Shown here one piece after another: positions 1-8,218 of a DNA stretch of 64,000 nucleotides. This stretch comes from Fictibacillus marinisediminis (GTDB lineage: Bacteria > Bacillota > Bacilli > Bacillales > Fictibacillaceae), in contig NZ_JAIWJX010000002.1 of the NCBI RefSeq assembly GCF_023149135.1, forward strand, positions 2,232,001-2,296,000. The letters are read 5' to 3'. Under the pieces are notes generated by a model that was not told where the DNA came from, did not search any database, and saw only the letters and a program-made list of their open reading frames with translations. Numbering within the stretch: the stretch's first letter is position 1; every line of letters starts with the position of its first letter. The position numbers and the translations under genes are program-made.

Positions 1-623
1 TTGGTTACTCAGCGTTCTTAAATGCTAAGGTCATTGCAAGCGAAGGTGTGAGTAATCATCCTGCTAAAGATTATAAACTTGGTCTTATAAAGGATTTTGA
101 TCGTAAATATTACATAGACAGGCCTTATCAGCCTAAATTTCCAGTTGTTGATATTGAGATCAACAAAGATGGCCACCAGCTTGCATTAGGAAGCACAACG
201 TTAACCTTTTATTTATCGCCTGGTCATACTCATGATGGAATATTTACAATCATTGAGCCTCAGGGGATTTGGATTGCCGGGGATTACCTTTCGGATTTTG
301 AACTTCCTTTTGTATTTGATAGTGTAAAGGCTTATCAGTCAACACTACTAAAAGCAAATTCAATATTGGATAAACATCAGCTAAGTGTTTTGGTACCCGG
401 CCATGGCAAAACAACTGAAAGTAAAGAAGAGATGAAGCAAAGAATTGAAGCATCCCAAACCTATCTTTCCCGGTTAATAGAGGCTGTTGAAAATGAAGAT
501 GAACAAACAATAAGCCGGTTAAGGCAGGAGATGCATTATGAATCAAGTTTTACTTCAAGCTGCCACGAAGAAAATGTGCAGCAAGTGAAAAGGGAGTTTG
601 CGAACGAATGGGGGAAGCAATGA
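1..623 (+). CDS. MBL-fold metallohydrolase, C-terminal part (cut by window start)
   Basis: The reading frame is open from base 3, before the first possible start (GTG at 48), so the true start lies outside the window. What remains is the second half of a metallo-beta-lactamase fold: a metal-ligand motif HTHDG, then GDYLSDFELPF containing the bridging aspartate, and VPGHGK with a late histidine ligand. These are typical of the glyoxalase II-like group of hydrolases, which bind two zinc or iron ions in the cytoplasm. The substrate cannot be read from the sequence. The gene overlaps the start of the following broken nucleotidase by four bases (ATGA), so the two were probably co-translated. Confidence 0.8.
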   Translation, partial: GYSAFLNAKVIASEGVSNHPAKDYKLGLIKDFDRKYYIDRPYQPKFPVVDIEINKDGHQLALGSTTLTFYLSPGHTHDGIFTIIEPQGIWIAGDYLSDFELPFVFDSVKAYQSTLLKANSILDKHQLSVLVPGHGKTTESKEEMKQRIEASQTYLSRLIEAVENEDEQTISRLRQEMHYESSFTSSCHEENVQQVKREFANEWGKQ

Positions 624-1140
624 GATTAGACATTATACATACGAACGACCTTCACAGTCCTTTTGAAAATTTTTCAAGAGCGGGAACGTTCACGTATCTG
701 ATAAAAAGCTAATTGAAATATGCCCATCTCCCCTAAATGCAACTTCATTTGAAGTCCAGGGGAAGCATATCATTACCGCTTTAGAACTATCTTTGGATGC
801 GCAGCACTGTTTGTCAGACGGAAGAGGCCCGGGATTCAGAGGTAAGTATACGGGGAGCTTGCATATTGCGGGTGCTAAAATCATTCATGATGGAAAAAGA
901 GTTATTGATATATTAATTGGAGAAAAATCAATAGAGAAAGAAAAATGGTACACAGTGGCTACATCCGATTACCTTCATCGGGGTTCAGGGTATGAATCAC
1001 TTGCTAACAACATAAATCAAACGTTCCTTGCTGAAGAAATAAAAGACGTGATCCGAATTTATGCAAGTAAGAAAGAGTTTGTCGAAAGGGCTTCAGTTTC
1101 CAGATGGATTGATCAAGAAAATCATAGGTTGATGATGTAG
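620..1140 (+). pseudogene. Bifunctional metallophosphatase/5'-nucleotidase, internally deleted
   Basis: The ATG at 620 begins MRLDIIHTNDLHSPF, the classic N-terminus of 5'-nucleotidase/UDP-sugar phosphatase proteins, with the DLH metal ligands. After about 23 codons the frame runs to a stop near 712. A different frame then carries the C-terminal nucleotidase domain: CPSPLNATSF, GRGPGFRGKYTGS, YTVATSDYLHRGSGY. A family member is normally about 450 or more residues. Here some 300 residues are missing between the two parts and the frames do not match, so this is a remnant made by an internal deletion. An independent start at TTG 793 cannot be excluded, but the product would lack the metal centre. 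Confidence 0.8.
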
Positions 1141-1178
1141 AAGTGGAATCCAGTCCATTAATACTGAAAATTCATTCA

Positions 1179-1212
1179 AAGTGTCCCGGAATATTCCTGG
1201 GATACTTTTTTA
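1179..1212 (+). terminator. Rho-independent terminator
   Basis: Stem AGTGTCCC paired with GGGATACT (one G-U pair), an inner GGAATATTCC palindrome, then a run of six T. It ends the transcript of the nucleotidase remnant. Confidence 0.75.
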
Positions 1213-1455
1213 ATGCGGCCTTGAAATAGTCATTTTATTGTATACTACGGGGAATAGTACAAGCTTATTTATATCTTTACATAATATTTTCAGGTTAAAA
1301 AAAGAAGATTTTATAAGTCCCAAAGCAAGAAATTAGAACCAGGCATTTACCTTGTCAATTAGTATGGAAATAATCAGAAAATTATAACATGATTTTATAA
1401 AAATGATTATCAGATTTTAAAACTGCTTATTACTCAATCGCGTTAACCTAAATAT

Positions 1456-1477
1456 GTGAGGGGGGGGGGCACAAGTG
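1456..1477 (+). promoter_or_regulatory. Poly-G ribosome binding site of the response regulator gene
   Basis: A run of ten G residues (1460-1469), preceded by GTGA, lies six bases before the GTG start at 1475. It can pair with the 16S anti-Shine-Dalgarno only in part. Its length could vary by slipped-strand replication, which would change the spacing to the start. Confidence 0.5.
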
Positions 1478-2263
1478 TCCGAGTTACTCATTGTCGATAA
1501 TGATAAACAAAGCCGCAAGGAAGTCTGCTCGTTAATTGAAGAAAGCAAATACAGCTTTCTATCGATCTATGAATCGAGCACGGCTAACCGGGGTATGCTG
1601 CTGCTGAAACAAAGTAAACCGAGTGCGCTGATGATTGATCTTTCTTTACCCGATATGGATGGTATGGCTTTTGGCAAAACAGCCCTTCAATTGTATCCAG
1701 ATCTCCCCATCATCGTGATTACCCAGTTAAAGATGTTTGAACTTGTTCAGTCATCTATTAATTCCGGATTTTTAGGGTATTTATTGAAACCGCTTTCTAA
1801 ACATGAACTAATTGAAACGCTGGACAGGGTTTTAATCCCGGTTCTCGGCAAAAGTGTGACCCGTGTGATGAAAACGGGTGAAGATCATTTCACAGCAGAT
1901 CTAAAAAATCCTATCGGCAGCGCCATCCAATATATGCAAATCTATTACGGTGAGCCGCTAACCTTAAAGAGCCTGGCGGACAAAGTTTACTTAAGCCCCT
2001 CGTATTTCAGCAAAATGTTTAAAGAAGATACTGGAATGACTTTTGTTGAATATCTGTCTTTTGTCAGAGTTCAAAAAGCAAAAGGACTATTGCGAATGTC
2101 TTCACTGCCCATCGAAGTCATCGCCAATAATTCTGGATTTGCTAATTCAGGATACTTTGCCACTACATTTAAAAAGCTGCTTGGTATTACACCGAGCGAA
2201 TACCGTGAGCAATTTCATTTACAATCAGAGCCGGGATTAACTATATCAGCAGGAGGTGCATAA
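1475..2263 (+). CDS. Response regulator with AraC-type DNA-binding domain
   Basis: The 262-residue protein has a receiver domain (about 1-125) with acidic residues near the start, the phosphoacceptor Asp55 in LMIDLSLPDMDG and the conserved lysine in YLLKPLS. A two-helix AraC/XylS domain follows (about 150-250), with LADKVYLSPSYFSKMFK and NSGFANSGYFATTFK. This is the YesN-like class, normally driven by a membrane histidine kinase, but no kinase gene is next to it. It ends directly against the xdhC start (TAAATG), so it is probably in the same operon and is the best candidate for its activator. The GTG start follows an unusual ten-G tract. Confidence 0.88.
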   Translation: MSELLIVDNDKQSRKEVCSLIEESKYSFLSIYESSTANRGMLLLKQSKPSALMIDLSLPDMDGMAFGKTALQLYPDLPIIVITQLKMFELVQSSINSGFLGYLLKPLSKHELIETLDRVLIPVLGKSVTRVMKTGEDHFTADLKNPIGSAIQYMQIYYGEPLTLKSLADKVYLSPSYFSKMFKEDTGMTFVEYLSFVRVQKAKGLLRMSSLPIEVIANNSGFANSGYFATTFKKLLGITPSEYREQFHLQSEPGLTISAGGA

Positions 2264-3337
2264 ATGCTTCCCATTTATCTTGAAATGAAGCGCTGTGCTG
2301 AAAATGGCATCCGGGGAGTTCTCGGAACGATTATTCGTACTGAAGGGTCAACCTATCAAAAGGAAGGCAGCAAATGTTTTTGGGCAGAAGACGGAAAGCT
2401 GACAGGCTTATTGAGCGGAGGCTGTGTGGAAGGAGATTTGGCCGAACATGCCCGGGAAGTTCTGAATCACTTTTCCTGCAAAACGCTAGCTTATGATTTT
2501 CGAGACAAAGGCGATGATTTGTGGGGGCTTGGGCTTGGTTGCAACGGATCGATTGATATTTTTTTGGAACCGTTTGACCCTGTACACCTTCGAGAAAGCA
2601 CAGAACGCAGCTTAGAAATCTATCAAAAAGCCGACAACTATGAAACAAGCTTGGCGACAATCATCGAAGCAGAAACTCCATCACTTATAGGGAAAAAATG
2701 GATGGTCAAAAACAATAGTTCTGATCCCGTGAAATCAGGACTTCATTCTGTTACCTATGAAAAAGAAAAGGTCCTTGTGTTTACAGACACCATTACACCC
2801 ACTCCCAGACTAACGCTATTCGGAGCAGGTCCGGATGCTGTTCCACTCGTAAATGGTGCAAAACAATTGAATTGGCACGTATCCGTAATTGATCATCGCC
2901 CGTCTTTTGTAAACAAACAGAATTTTCCTGAGGCTGATCAACTGCTTTGCATCCCTAAAGGAAAATGGCCAAAACTGGAGTTAGAAAGCCGTTCTTTTGT
3001 TGTTATCATGACCCATCATTTTGATCAGGACCTTTTGTTGCTTGAGCAAATTCTTGAAACAGATGTTCCCTATATTGGAGTGCTTGGACCCAACAAACGT
3101 ACTTACCAGCTGATGGATAGGCTTGGAAGGGAATTTCATGAGGAATGTCTCTCACGGCTTTATAGTCCAATAGGGCTTGACATTGGATCACAGACTCCTG
3201 AAGAAATTGCACTCAGTATTCTTGCAGAAATGGTAATGGTCCATCGAGGGAAGGGGAGCGGAAAACCCCTTCATGTTATGAAAGAGACAAGCTTCACTAA
3301 GTACCTGCATAAGAAAGTGGGTGAACTGGCATTTTAA
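2264..3337 (+). CDS. XdhC/CoxI family molybdenum cofactor insertion protein
   Basis: The 357-residue protein has the N-terminal XdhC_CoxI domain (about 10-75; GTIIRTEGSTYQKEG and LSGGCVEGD) and a C-terminal Rossmann-like domain (about 185 to 325) starting TLFGAGPDAVPLV. Family members bind the molybdenum cofactor, promote its sulfuration and deliver it to xanthine dehydrogenase-type enzymes. The start follows AGGAGGTGCATAA, and the stop of the regulator is immediately upstream. Position before a MocA-like gene and the three hydroxylase subunits supports a dedicated maturation role. Confidence 0.9.
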   Translation: MLPIYLEMKRCAENGIRGVLGTIIRTEGSTYQKEGSKCFWAEDGKLTGLLSGGCVEGDLAEHAREVLNHFSCKTLAYDFRDKGDDLWGLGLGCNGSIDIFLEPFDPVHLRESTERSLEIYQKADNYETSLATIIEAETPSLIGKKWMVKNNSSDPVKSGLHSVTYEKEKVLVFTDTITPTPRLTLFGAGPDAVPLVNGAKQLNWHVSVIDHRPSFVNKQNFPEADQLLCIPKGKWPKLELESRSFVVIMTHHFDQDLLLLEQILETDVPYIGVLGPNKRTYQLMDRLGREFHEECLSRLYSPIGLDIGSQTPEEIALSILAEMVMVHRGKGSGKPLHVMKETSFTKYLHKKVGELAF

Positions 3338-3942
3338 CTGAAAAGAGGGAGACCTGGGCCATCATACTGGGAGCCGGCAAGTCTGAGCGTATGGGCACAC
3401 CTAAAATGATGCTCCGCTATCAGGAAAAAACACTCATACGCCATGTGATCGATGCAGCACTCGACTCAGATGTAGATGATGTTGTGGTCGTTATTAACCC
3501 TGAAGTGGAAGGTTTGCTTGCCGAGGCTACGGTGGCGGGAGTGAATAAGATTTTTTTGAATAACCACTCAAACAAAGGATTATCATCTTCCGTAAAATCA
3601 GGGCTTTATGTTTTGCCTGCTGAGGTGGAAGCTGCCATTTTTCTCCTAGGGGATCAGCCTTTGATATCTTCACGAGAGATCAATCTTCTGCTGGAAGAGT
3701 TCCATGCTGACCATGAACATTTTATTTATCAATCATCTTATATAGGGAAAAGAGGACATCCTGTCTTGTTTCACCGGAGGATGTTTAACAGGCTGTTAGA
3801 AATAAAAGGTGACAAAGGCGGCAGAGATTTAGTGAAGAAATATACCGATCAAGTAAAGATTATTGAAATGGGAAAAAACTATCCGTTTGATATTGATACA
3901 ATTGCCGATTACAAAAAGCTTTTAAGAAAGGAGGTCTCTTAA
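3331..3942 (+). CDS. MocA-like molybdenum cofactor cytidylyltransferase (NTP transferase)
   Basis: The product is a nucleotidyltransferase of the MobA/MocA group, which joins CMP or GMP to molybdopterin to make the dinucleotide cofactor used by the downstream hydroxylase. The nucleotide-binding motif IILGAGKSERMGTPK is encoded from 3361, yet the first ATG of the frame (3391) lies inside it and would remove the LGAGKSER part. The frame is open from 3325 and has no ATG, GTG or TTG before 3391. ATT at 3331, overlapping the xdhC stop, is my preferred start and gives a sensible N-terminus; ATC 3361 and ATA 3364 are other options. GDQPLIS is the metal-binding loop. The stop touches the next start. 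Confidence 0.82.
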   Translation: MLTEKRETWAIILGAGKSERMGTPKMMLRYQEKTLIRHVIDAALDSDVDDVVVVINPEVEGLLAEATVAGVNKIFLNNHSNKGLSSSVKSGLYVLPAEVEAAIFLLGDQPLISSREINLLLEEFHADHEHFIYQSSYIGKRGHPVLFHRRMFNRLLEIKGDKGGRDLVKKYTDQVKIIEMGKNYPFDIDTIADYKKLLRKEVS

Positions 3943-6372
3943 ATGAACAAGGTTATTGGTAAAGCGATAACCAGGGTAGAAGACATGAGACTTTTAACCG
4001 GACAGGGCAAATATATCGATGACATCGGTACACCGGCCCAGACGTTTCAGGCCGCCATTCTAAGAAGCTCAAGTCCGCATGCGAAAATTGTCTCGATTGA
4101 TACGACAGAGGCTGAAAGAATAGCCGGAGTAAAGGCGGTCATTACCGGAGAACAGGTGAAGGAGTATCTCGAACCATTTAGTGTAGGTGTCAGTGCTCCA
4201 GTTCATTACTATCCTATTGCCATCGACAAAGTCAGATATGTAGGAGAGCCTGTAGCGGTTGTGATTGCTAAAAGCCGTTACTTAGCGGAGGATGCGATGG
4301 AGCTCATTAAAGTGAAGTATGAATCCCTTCCGCCTGTCGTTGATATCGAAGGATCACTTGAGAAGGATGCACCGGTGCTTCATGAAAACGTGGGATCCAA
4401 TATAGCCAATCACCGGACGTTTCATTACGGAAAAGTGGACCAGGCTTTTGAAGAAGCGGATACCATCATTAAACATAAATATCTTTTTCCTAAATATACC
4501 GCTACACCTGTGGAAACATACGGTATTATCGCTCATTATGAATCAAGTGAAAATCAATATACAGTTCACGCCAATTTTCACGGACCTTTTGTAATCCAGG
4601 CCATTATGGCTCAAGCGCTGAAAATTCCAAGCAATAAGCTAAGAATCATTGTTCCAAAGGATATTGGCGGAAGCTACGGAATAAAAGCGGGAACATTTCC
4701 ATATATGGTTCTTCTGTCTGTAGCGAGCCGAATTGCCGGTTGTCCGGTAAAGTGGATTGAAGATCGGCAGGAGCATTTGTCGGCAAGCTCCAGCGGGACG
4801 GACAGGGTCACCTATATTGAAGCGGCGGTAAAGAATAACGGAAAGGTTACCGGCTTACGCATGAAGATGATTGACAATGTCGGTGCCTACATCCGGGCTC
4901 CGGAACCCGCCTGTTTGTATCGTACTCATGCCAATTCAACCGGTGCCTATGATATTCCGAATCTTCATATTGATGCGTACGCGATCATGACCAACAAGCT
5001 TCCCACAGGATTAATCAGAGGCTATGGAGGCCAGGAGCTGTATTTTCCTCTAGAGCGAATCATGCAGAAGGTTGCATTCGAGCTGAACTTGGATCCGGCG
5101 GATGTGATTCGCAGGAATCTTATCCAAAAGGATCAGTTTCCTTACAAGACAGCTTCGGGCGGCCTGTACGACAGCGGCGATTATATCAAGGGGTTCGAGC
5201 TTGCACTTGAGACCGGAAAATATGGGGAATTCCGCAAAAAACAGGAGGAAGCAAGAAAGAACGGAAAAATTTTCGGTGTCGGCCTTGCCTGTATAGTCGA
5301 GCCGTCGGGTTCCAACATGGGATATATCACGGTTGCCCTAACTCCTGAAGAAAGAGTAAAATCCCTGCCCAAATCAGGTTGTTCGGAGGCTGCTACTGTT
5401 TCAATGGATCCGATGGGAAGCGTTAATGTGAGGATCAGCACGACTCCGTCCGGGCAGGGGCATGAAACCGTTGCAGCACAAATTGTTTCAGAGGTTTTAA
5501 GCATCCCAACGGATAAAATCAAGGTTGTCGCGGAGCTGGATACATCCACAAGCGCATGGTCTATTGCATCCGGAAGCTATTCCAGCCGCTTTGCCTCATT
5601 AGGATCCAGTGCCGTCTTTTATGCGGCACACAAGGTGAAGGAAAAGTTGATCAAGATTGCTTCTCACCAGCTGAATGTAAATCCTGATGAACTCGAACTA
5701 AGGGATGGTGCTTTTTATGTAAAGGCAGATCCTGCAAAAAAATATGCATTGAAGAGGGCTGCAGGATCCGCGCACTGGAATCCGTTATCCCTTCCGGAGG
5801 GAATGGAGCCGGGAATCTATGAAACTTACTATTTTTCTGTAAAAGCGGCAGAGCCTCCTGATGAAAATGACCTCATCAACTCTTCGGTGACCTATGGATT
5901 TGTTGCCGATCTGGTAACGGTCGAGATTGACCCCGAGACAGGGGAGGTAAACATTCTGGACTATATAACAATCCATGATGCCGGAAAACTGCTCAATCCG
6001 CTCATCGTGGATGGACAGATATTTGGCGGACTCGCGCATGGCTTGGGTGGAGCGCTCTTTGAAGAGCTCGTGTATGACAATAAGGGGCAGCTGCTTACCG
6101 GTTCATTCATGGACTATTTGTGCCCGACCGCTCCTGAAATTCCAAATGTCACGATCAAGCATATTGAAACGCCATCACCTATGACTCCGCTTGGTGCAAA
6201 AGGACTTGGAGAAGGTAACACAATGAGCGCTCCAGTTGCTGTCGCCAATGCGGTAAGTGATGCCCTTTCTCCGTATAATGTGGCGATTGATACCCTGCCG
6301 CTCAGTCCAAATCGAATATGGACTCTGCTGAATCAAGCGAAAAAAAACAAACATAAAGAGGTGACCATCTGA
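3943..6372 (+). CDS. hmfA: Molybdopterin-binding large subunit of xanthine dehydrogenase family (putative 2-furoyl-CoA dehydrogenase)
   Basis: The 809-residue protein has the aldehyde oxidase/xanthine dehydrogenase a/b hammerhead domain (about 15-130) followed by the molybdopterin-binding domain. It shows GGSYGIK near residue 245, RGYGGQE near 360, and the KGLGEGNTMSAP motif near 755 that holds the catalytic glutamate. It lacks the AYxCSFR loop of true CO dehydrogenase, so it hydroxylates an organic substrate. The downstream neighbours (CoA ligase, hydratase-family hydrolase, UbiD) point to hydroxylation of 2-furoyl-CoA as in the Hmf pathway; that assignment is inference from context. It overlaps the CoxG-like gene by one base. 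Confidence 0.85.
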   Translation: MNKVIGKAITRVEDMRLLTGQGKYIDDIGTPAQTFQAAILRSSSPHAKIVSIDTTEAERIAGVKAVITGEQVKEYLEPFSVGVSAPVHYYPIAIDKVRYVGEPVAVVIAKSRYLAEDAMELIKVKYESLPPVVDIEGSLEKDAPVLHENVGSNIANHRTFHYGKVDQAFEEADTIIKHKYLFPKYTATPVETYGIIAHYESSENQYTVHANFHGPFVIQAIMAQALKIPSNKLRIIVPKDIGGSYGIKAGTFPYMVLLSVASRIAGCPVKWIEDRQEHLSASSSGTDRVTYIEAAVKNNGKVTGLRMKMIDNVGAYIRAPEPACLYRTHANSTGAYDIPNLHIDAYAIMTNKLPTGLIRGYGGQELYFPLERIMQKVAFELNLDPADVIRRNLIQKDQFPYKTASGGLYDSGDYIKGFELALETGKYGEFRKKQEEARKNGKIFGVGLACIVEPSGSNMGYITVALTPEERVKSLPKSGCSEAATVSMDPMGSVNVRISTTPSGQGHETVAAQIVSEVLSIPTDKIKVVAELDTSTSAWSIASGSYSSRFASLGSSAVFYAAHKVKEKLIKIASHQLNVNPDELELRDGAFYVKADPAKKYALKRAAGSAHWNPLSLPEGMEPGIYETYYFSVKAAEPPDENDLINSSVTYGFVADLVTVEIDPETGEVNILDYITIHDAGKLLNPLIVDGQIFGGLAHGLGGALFEELVYDNKGQLLTGSFMDYLCPTAPEIPNVTIKHIETPSPMTPLGAKGLGEGNTMSAPVAVANAVSDALSPYNVAIDTLPLSPNRIWTLLNQAKKNKHKEVTI

Positions 6373-6827
6373 TGGAAGGCAAAGGAAAGCTAGTTTTAGA
6401 TGCAGGAGTGGAAAGAGCTTATGAAGTGCTGCTCGATCCCGGCGTTCTTGAAAAATGTATTATGGGCTGCAAAAAACTCGTCCTGGTGGAGGACAACAAA
6501 TATGAGGCCGAGCTGTCCATTGGGATCGCGGCCATAAAAGGAAACTACTCCTCTACGATCGAAATCCTCGATTTAGAGGAGCCTAACCATTACAAGCTCG
6601 CTGTAAAGGGAGAAGGATCACCGGGAACTGTAGAAGCGGTCGGAATTGTAGACCTGACCCCGGAAAGTGAAAGCTCTACTCTATTAAACTACTCATACGA
6701 AGCTGAAGTAGGCGGAAAGGTAGCGATGGTAGGACAGCGGATGCTAGGTGGAGTAGCCAAGCTGGTCATACAGGACTTTTTCAAAAAACTGGGCAAGGAA
6801 TTAAAACGAATTGAACAAAGCGCTTAA
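6372..6827 (+). CDS. CoxG-like SRPBCC protein
   Basis: The 151-residue protein is a START/SRPBCC fold of the CoxG (carbon monoxide dehydrogenase subunit G) family. It starts GKGKLVLDAGVERAYEVLLDP and has the late GGVAKLVIQDFFKKL helix. In characterised systems CoxG tethers or helps mature molybdenum hydroxylases at the membrane. It sits between the large and the flavin subunit genes, so it probably serves this enzyme. It lacks the long proline-rich C-terminal extension with a membrane anchor seen in some CoxG proteins. Confidence 0.85.
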   Translation: MEGKGKLVLDAGVERAYEVLLDPGVLEKCIMGCKKLVLVEDNKYEAELSIGIAAIKGNYSSTIEILDLEEPNHYKLAVKGEGSPGTVEAVGIVDLTPESESSTLLNYSYEAEVGGKVAMVGQRMLGGVAKLVIQDFFKKLGKELKRIEQSA

Positions 6828-6847
6828 AGAAAGGGGCCGTGCTGATT

Positions 6848-7717
6848 ATGAAACCCGCAAAATTTGATTACTACCGGCCTAAAGATGTCTCAGAAGCCCT
6901 TTCTCTGCTGGAATCCAGCGGTTTTGACGGCAAGATTATTGCGGGGGGACAGAGTCTCGTTCCCATCATGAACATGAGGCTGGCCACCCCTGAGTGTTTA
7001 ATCGACATTAATGGCTTGCATGATTTAAATTTTATCGATAGCGATGATCATACATTAAAAATCGGGACGATGACACGGCAGAGTACGGTGGAAACCTCTG
7101 AACTCGTGAAAAAGAAATGCGGATTGGTAACGGAAGCTGTTGCCCATATTGGCCACCTTCAAACGAGAAACCGGGGAACGATTGGTGGGAGCATCGTCCA
7201 TGCAGACCCTAGTGCTGAGCTTCCCCTCGTTTTGATGGCGCTCAATGGAACACTTCACATTTCTTCAGAAGAAGAAACGAGAAGCGTGAATGCGGAGGAC
7301 TTCTTTCTTACGTTTCTAACGACAGACATGATGCCAAATGAAATGCTGACCGAAATTCATCTGCCCATATGGAAGGGACGAGTCGGCTCTTCCTTTCAGG
7401 AAGTCGCGAGGCGCCATGGTGATTTTGCGCTCGTAGCAGCCGCCTGTCAGCTTGAGCTTGACGCTCATGACAGAATTTCAGATATCCGGCTTGCGCTCGG
7501 CGGGGTAGAGGCTATTCCGCTCTTAATAGAGGATGCAAAAGAACTTCTTGCTGGTGAAAAGGTTACAGACCAAGCTGTGCAAAAAATCGCCGAGCTTGTG
7601 GCCAAGAGTGTGGAGCCCGAGTCCGATCTGCATGCCTCGGCAGCATACCGTACACAATTAGCCAAGGTTTTGACGACACGAGTTTTATATCAAGCATACG
7701 AGAGAGCAAAGGGGTGA
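6848..7717 (+). CDS. hmfB: FAD-binding subunit of molybdenum hydroxylase (CoxM/HmfB type)
   Basis: The flavin subunit of a three-part xanthine dehydrogenase family enzyme. MKPAKFDYYRPKDVSEAL is the usual start, IIAGGQSLVPIMNMR is the first FAD loop, RNRGTIGGSIVHADPSAELP is the second, and a CO_deh_flav_C domain fills about 180-285. ATG 6848 is preferred over GTG 6839 because AAAGGGG lies 11 bases before it and family members begin at this methionine. It passes electrons between the iron-sulfur subunit and an acceptor. It shares four bases (GTGA) with the next frame. Confidence 0.9.
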   Translation: MKPAKFDYYRPKDVSEALSLLESSGFDGKIIAGGQSLVPIMNMRLATPECLIDINGLHDLNFIDSDDHTLKIGTMTRQSTVETSELVKKKCGLVTEAVAHIGHLQTRNRGTIGGSIVHADPSAELPLVLMALNGTLHISSEEETRSVNAEDFFLTFLTTDMMPNEMLTEIHLPIWKGRVGSSFQEVARRHGDFALVAAACQLELDAHDRISDIRLALGGVEAIPLLIEDAKELLAGEKVTDQAVQKIAELVAKSVEPESDLHASAAYRTQLAKVLTTRVLYQAYERAKG

Positions 7718-7722
7718 GCAGC

Positions 7723-8214
7723 ATGTCCTTAACCGAAGTAAATGTAACGATCAACGGCAAGTCGTATTCAGAGTGGGTTGAACCAAGAATGCTGTTGAGT
7801 GATTTCATACGTGAATCGTGCGGACTAACTGGAACTCATGTAGGCTGCGAGCACGGTGTTTGCGGGGCCTGTACGGTCAGCTTGGACGGGTCGGCGGTAA
7901 GGTCGTGCTTAATCTTTGCGGTGCAGGCGGATAACCGCGAAATTAAAACGGTCGAAGGTCTAGCCAGCAGTGGAGAAATGACAACGCTTCAAAAAAATTT
8001 CGTGGAATGCCATGGTCTGCAATGTGGTTTTTGCACCGCTGGCATCTTAATGTCCATCACTGATTTTTTGGAAAAGAACCCGCAGCCTTCGGTTAAAGAA
8101 ATCAAAGAAACCCTGTCAGGACATCTGTGCCGATGCACAGGCTATGACGGAATTGTGAAGGCTGTAGAGAAAACGGTTCAAGACAACAATAAAGAAGTCT
8201 TGCAAAGGAGTTGA
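7723..8214 (+). CDS. hmfC: (2Fe-2S)-binding subunit of molybdenum hydroxylase (CoxS/HmfC type)
   Basis: The iron-sulfur subunit. GCEHGVCGACTV plus a following cysteine bind the plant-type [2Fe-2S] cluster, and CGFCTAG with CRCTGY bind the second cluster of the helical domain. The length of about 163 residues is normal. ATG 7723 has AAAGGGG eight bases upstream and is a better start than GTG 7714, which overlaps the flavin subunit stop. It completes the L-M-S set in the order L, CoxG, M, S. Confidence 0.92.
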   Translation: MSLTEVNVTINGKSYSEWVEPRMLLSDFIRESCGLTGTHVGCEHGVCGACTVSLDGSAVRSCLIFAVQADNREIKTVEGLASSGEMTTLQKNFVECHGLQCGFCTAGILMSITDFLEKNPQPSVKEIKETLSGHLCRCTGYDGIVKAVEKTVQDNNKEVLQRS

Positions 8215-8218
8215 ATCC

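Noticed and set aside
250..546. Minus-strand open frame of 98 codons opposite the MBL gene
   Set aside because: It is antisense to clear MBL-fold coding sequence, has no binding site, and shows no family pattern.
3943..8214. Carbon monoxide dehydrogenase (coxMSL) reading of the Mo hydroxylase
   Set aside because: The large subunit lacks the CO dehydrogenase AYxCSFR active loop and the operon continues with CoA ligase and hydratase genes.
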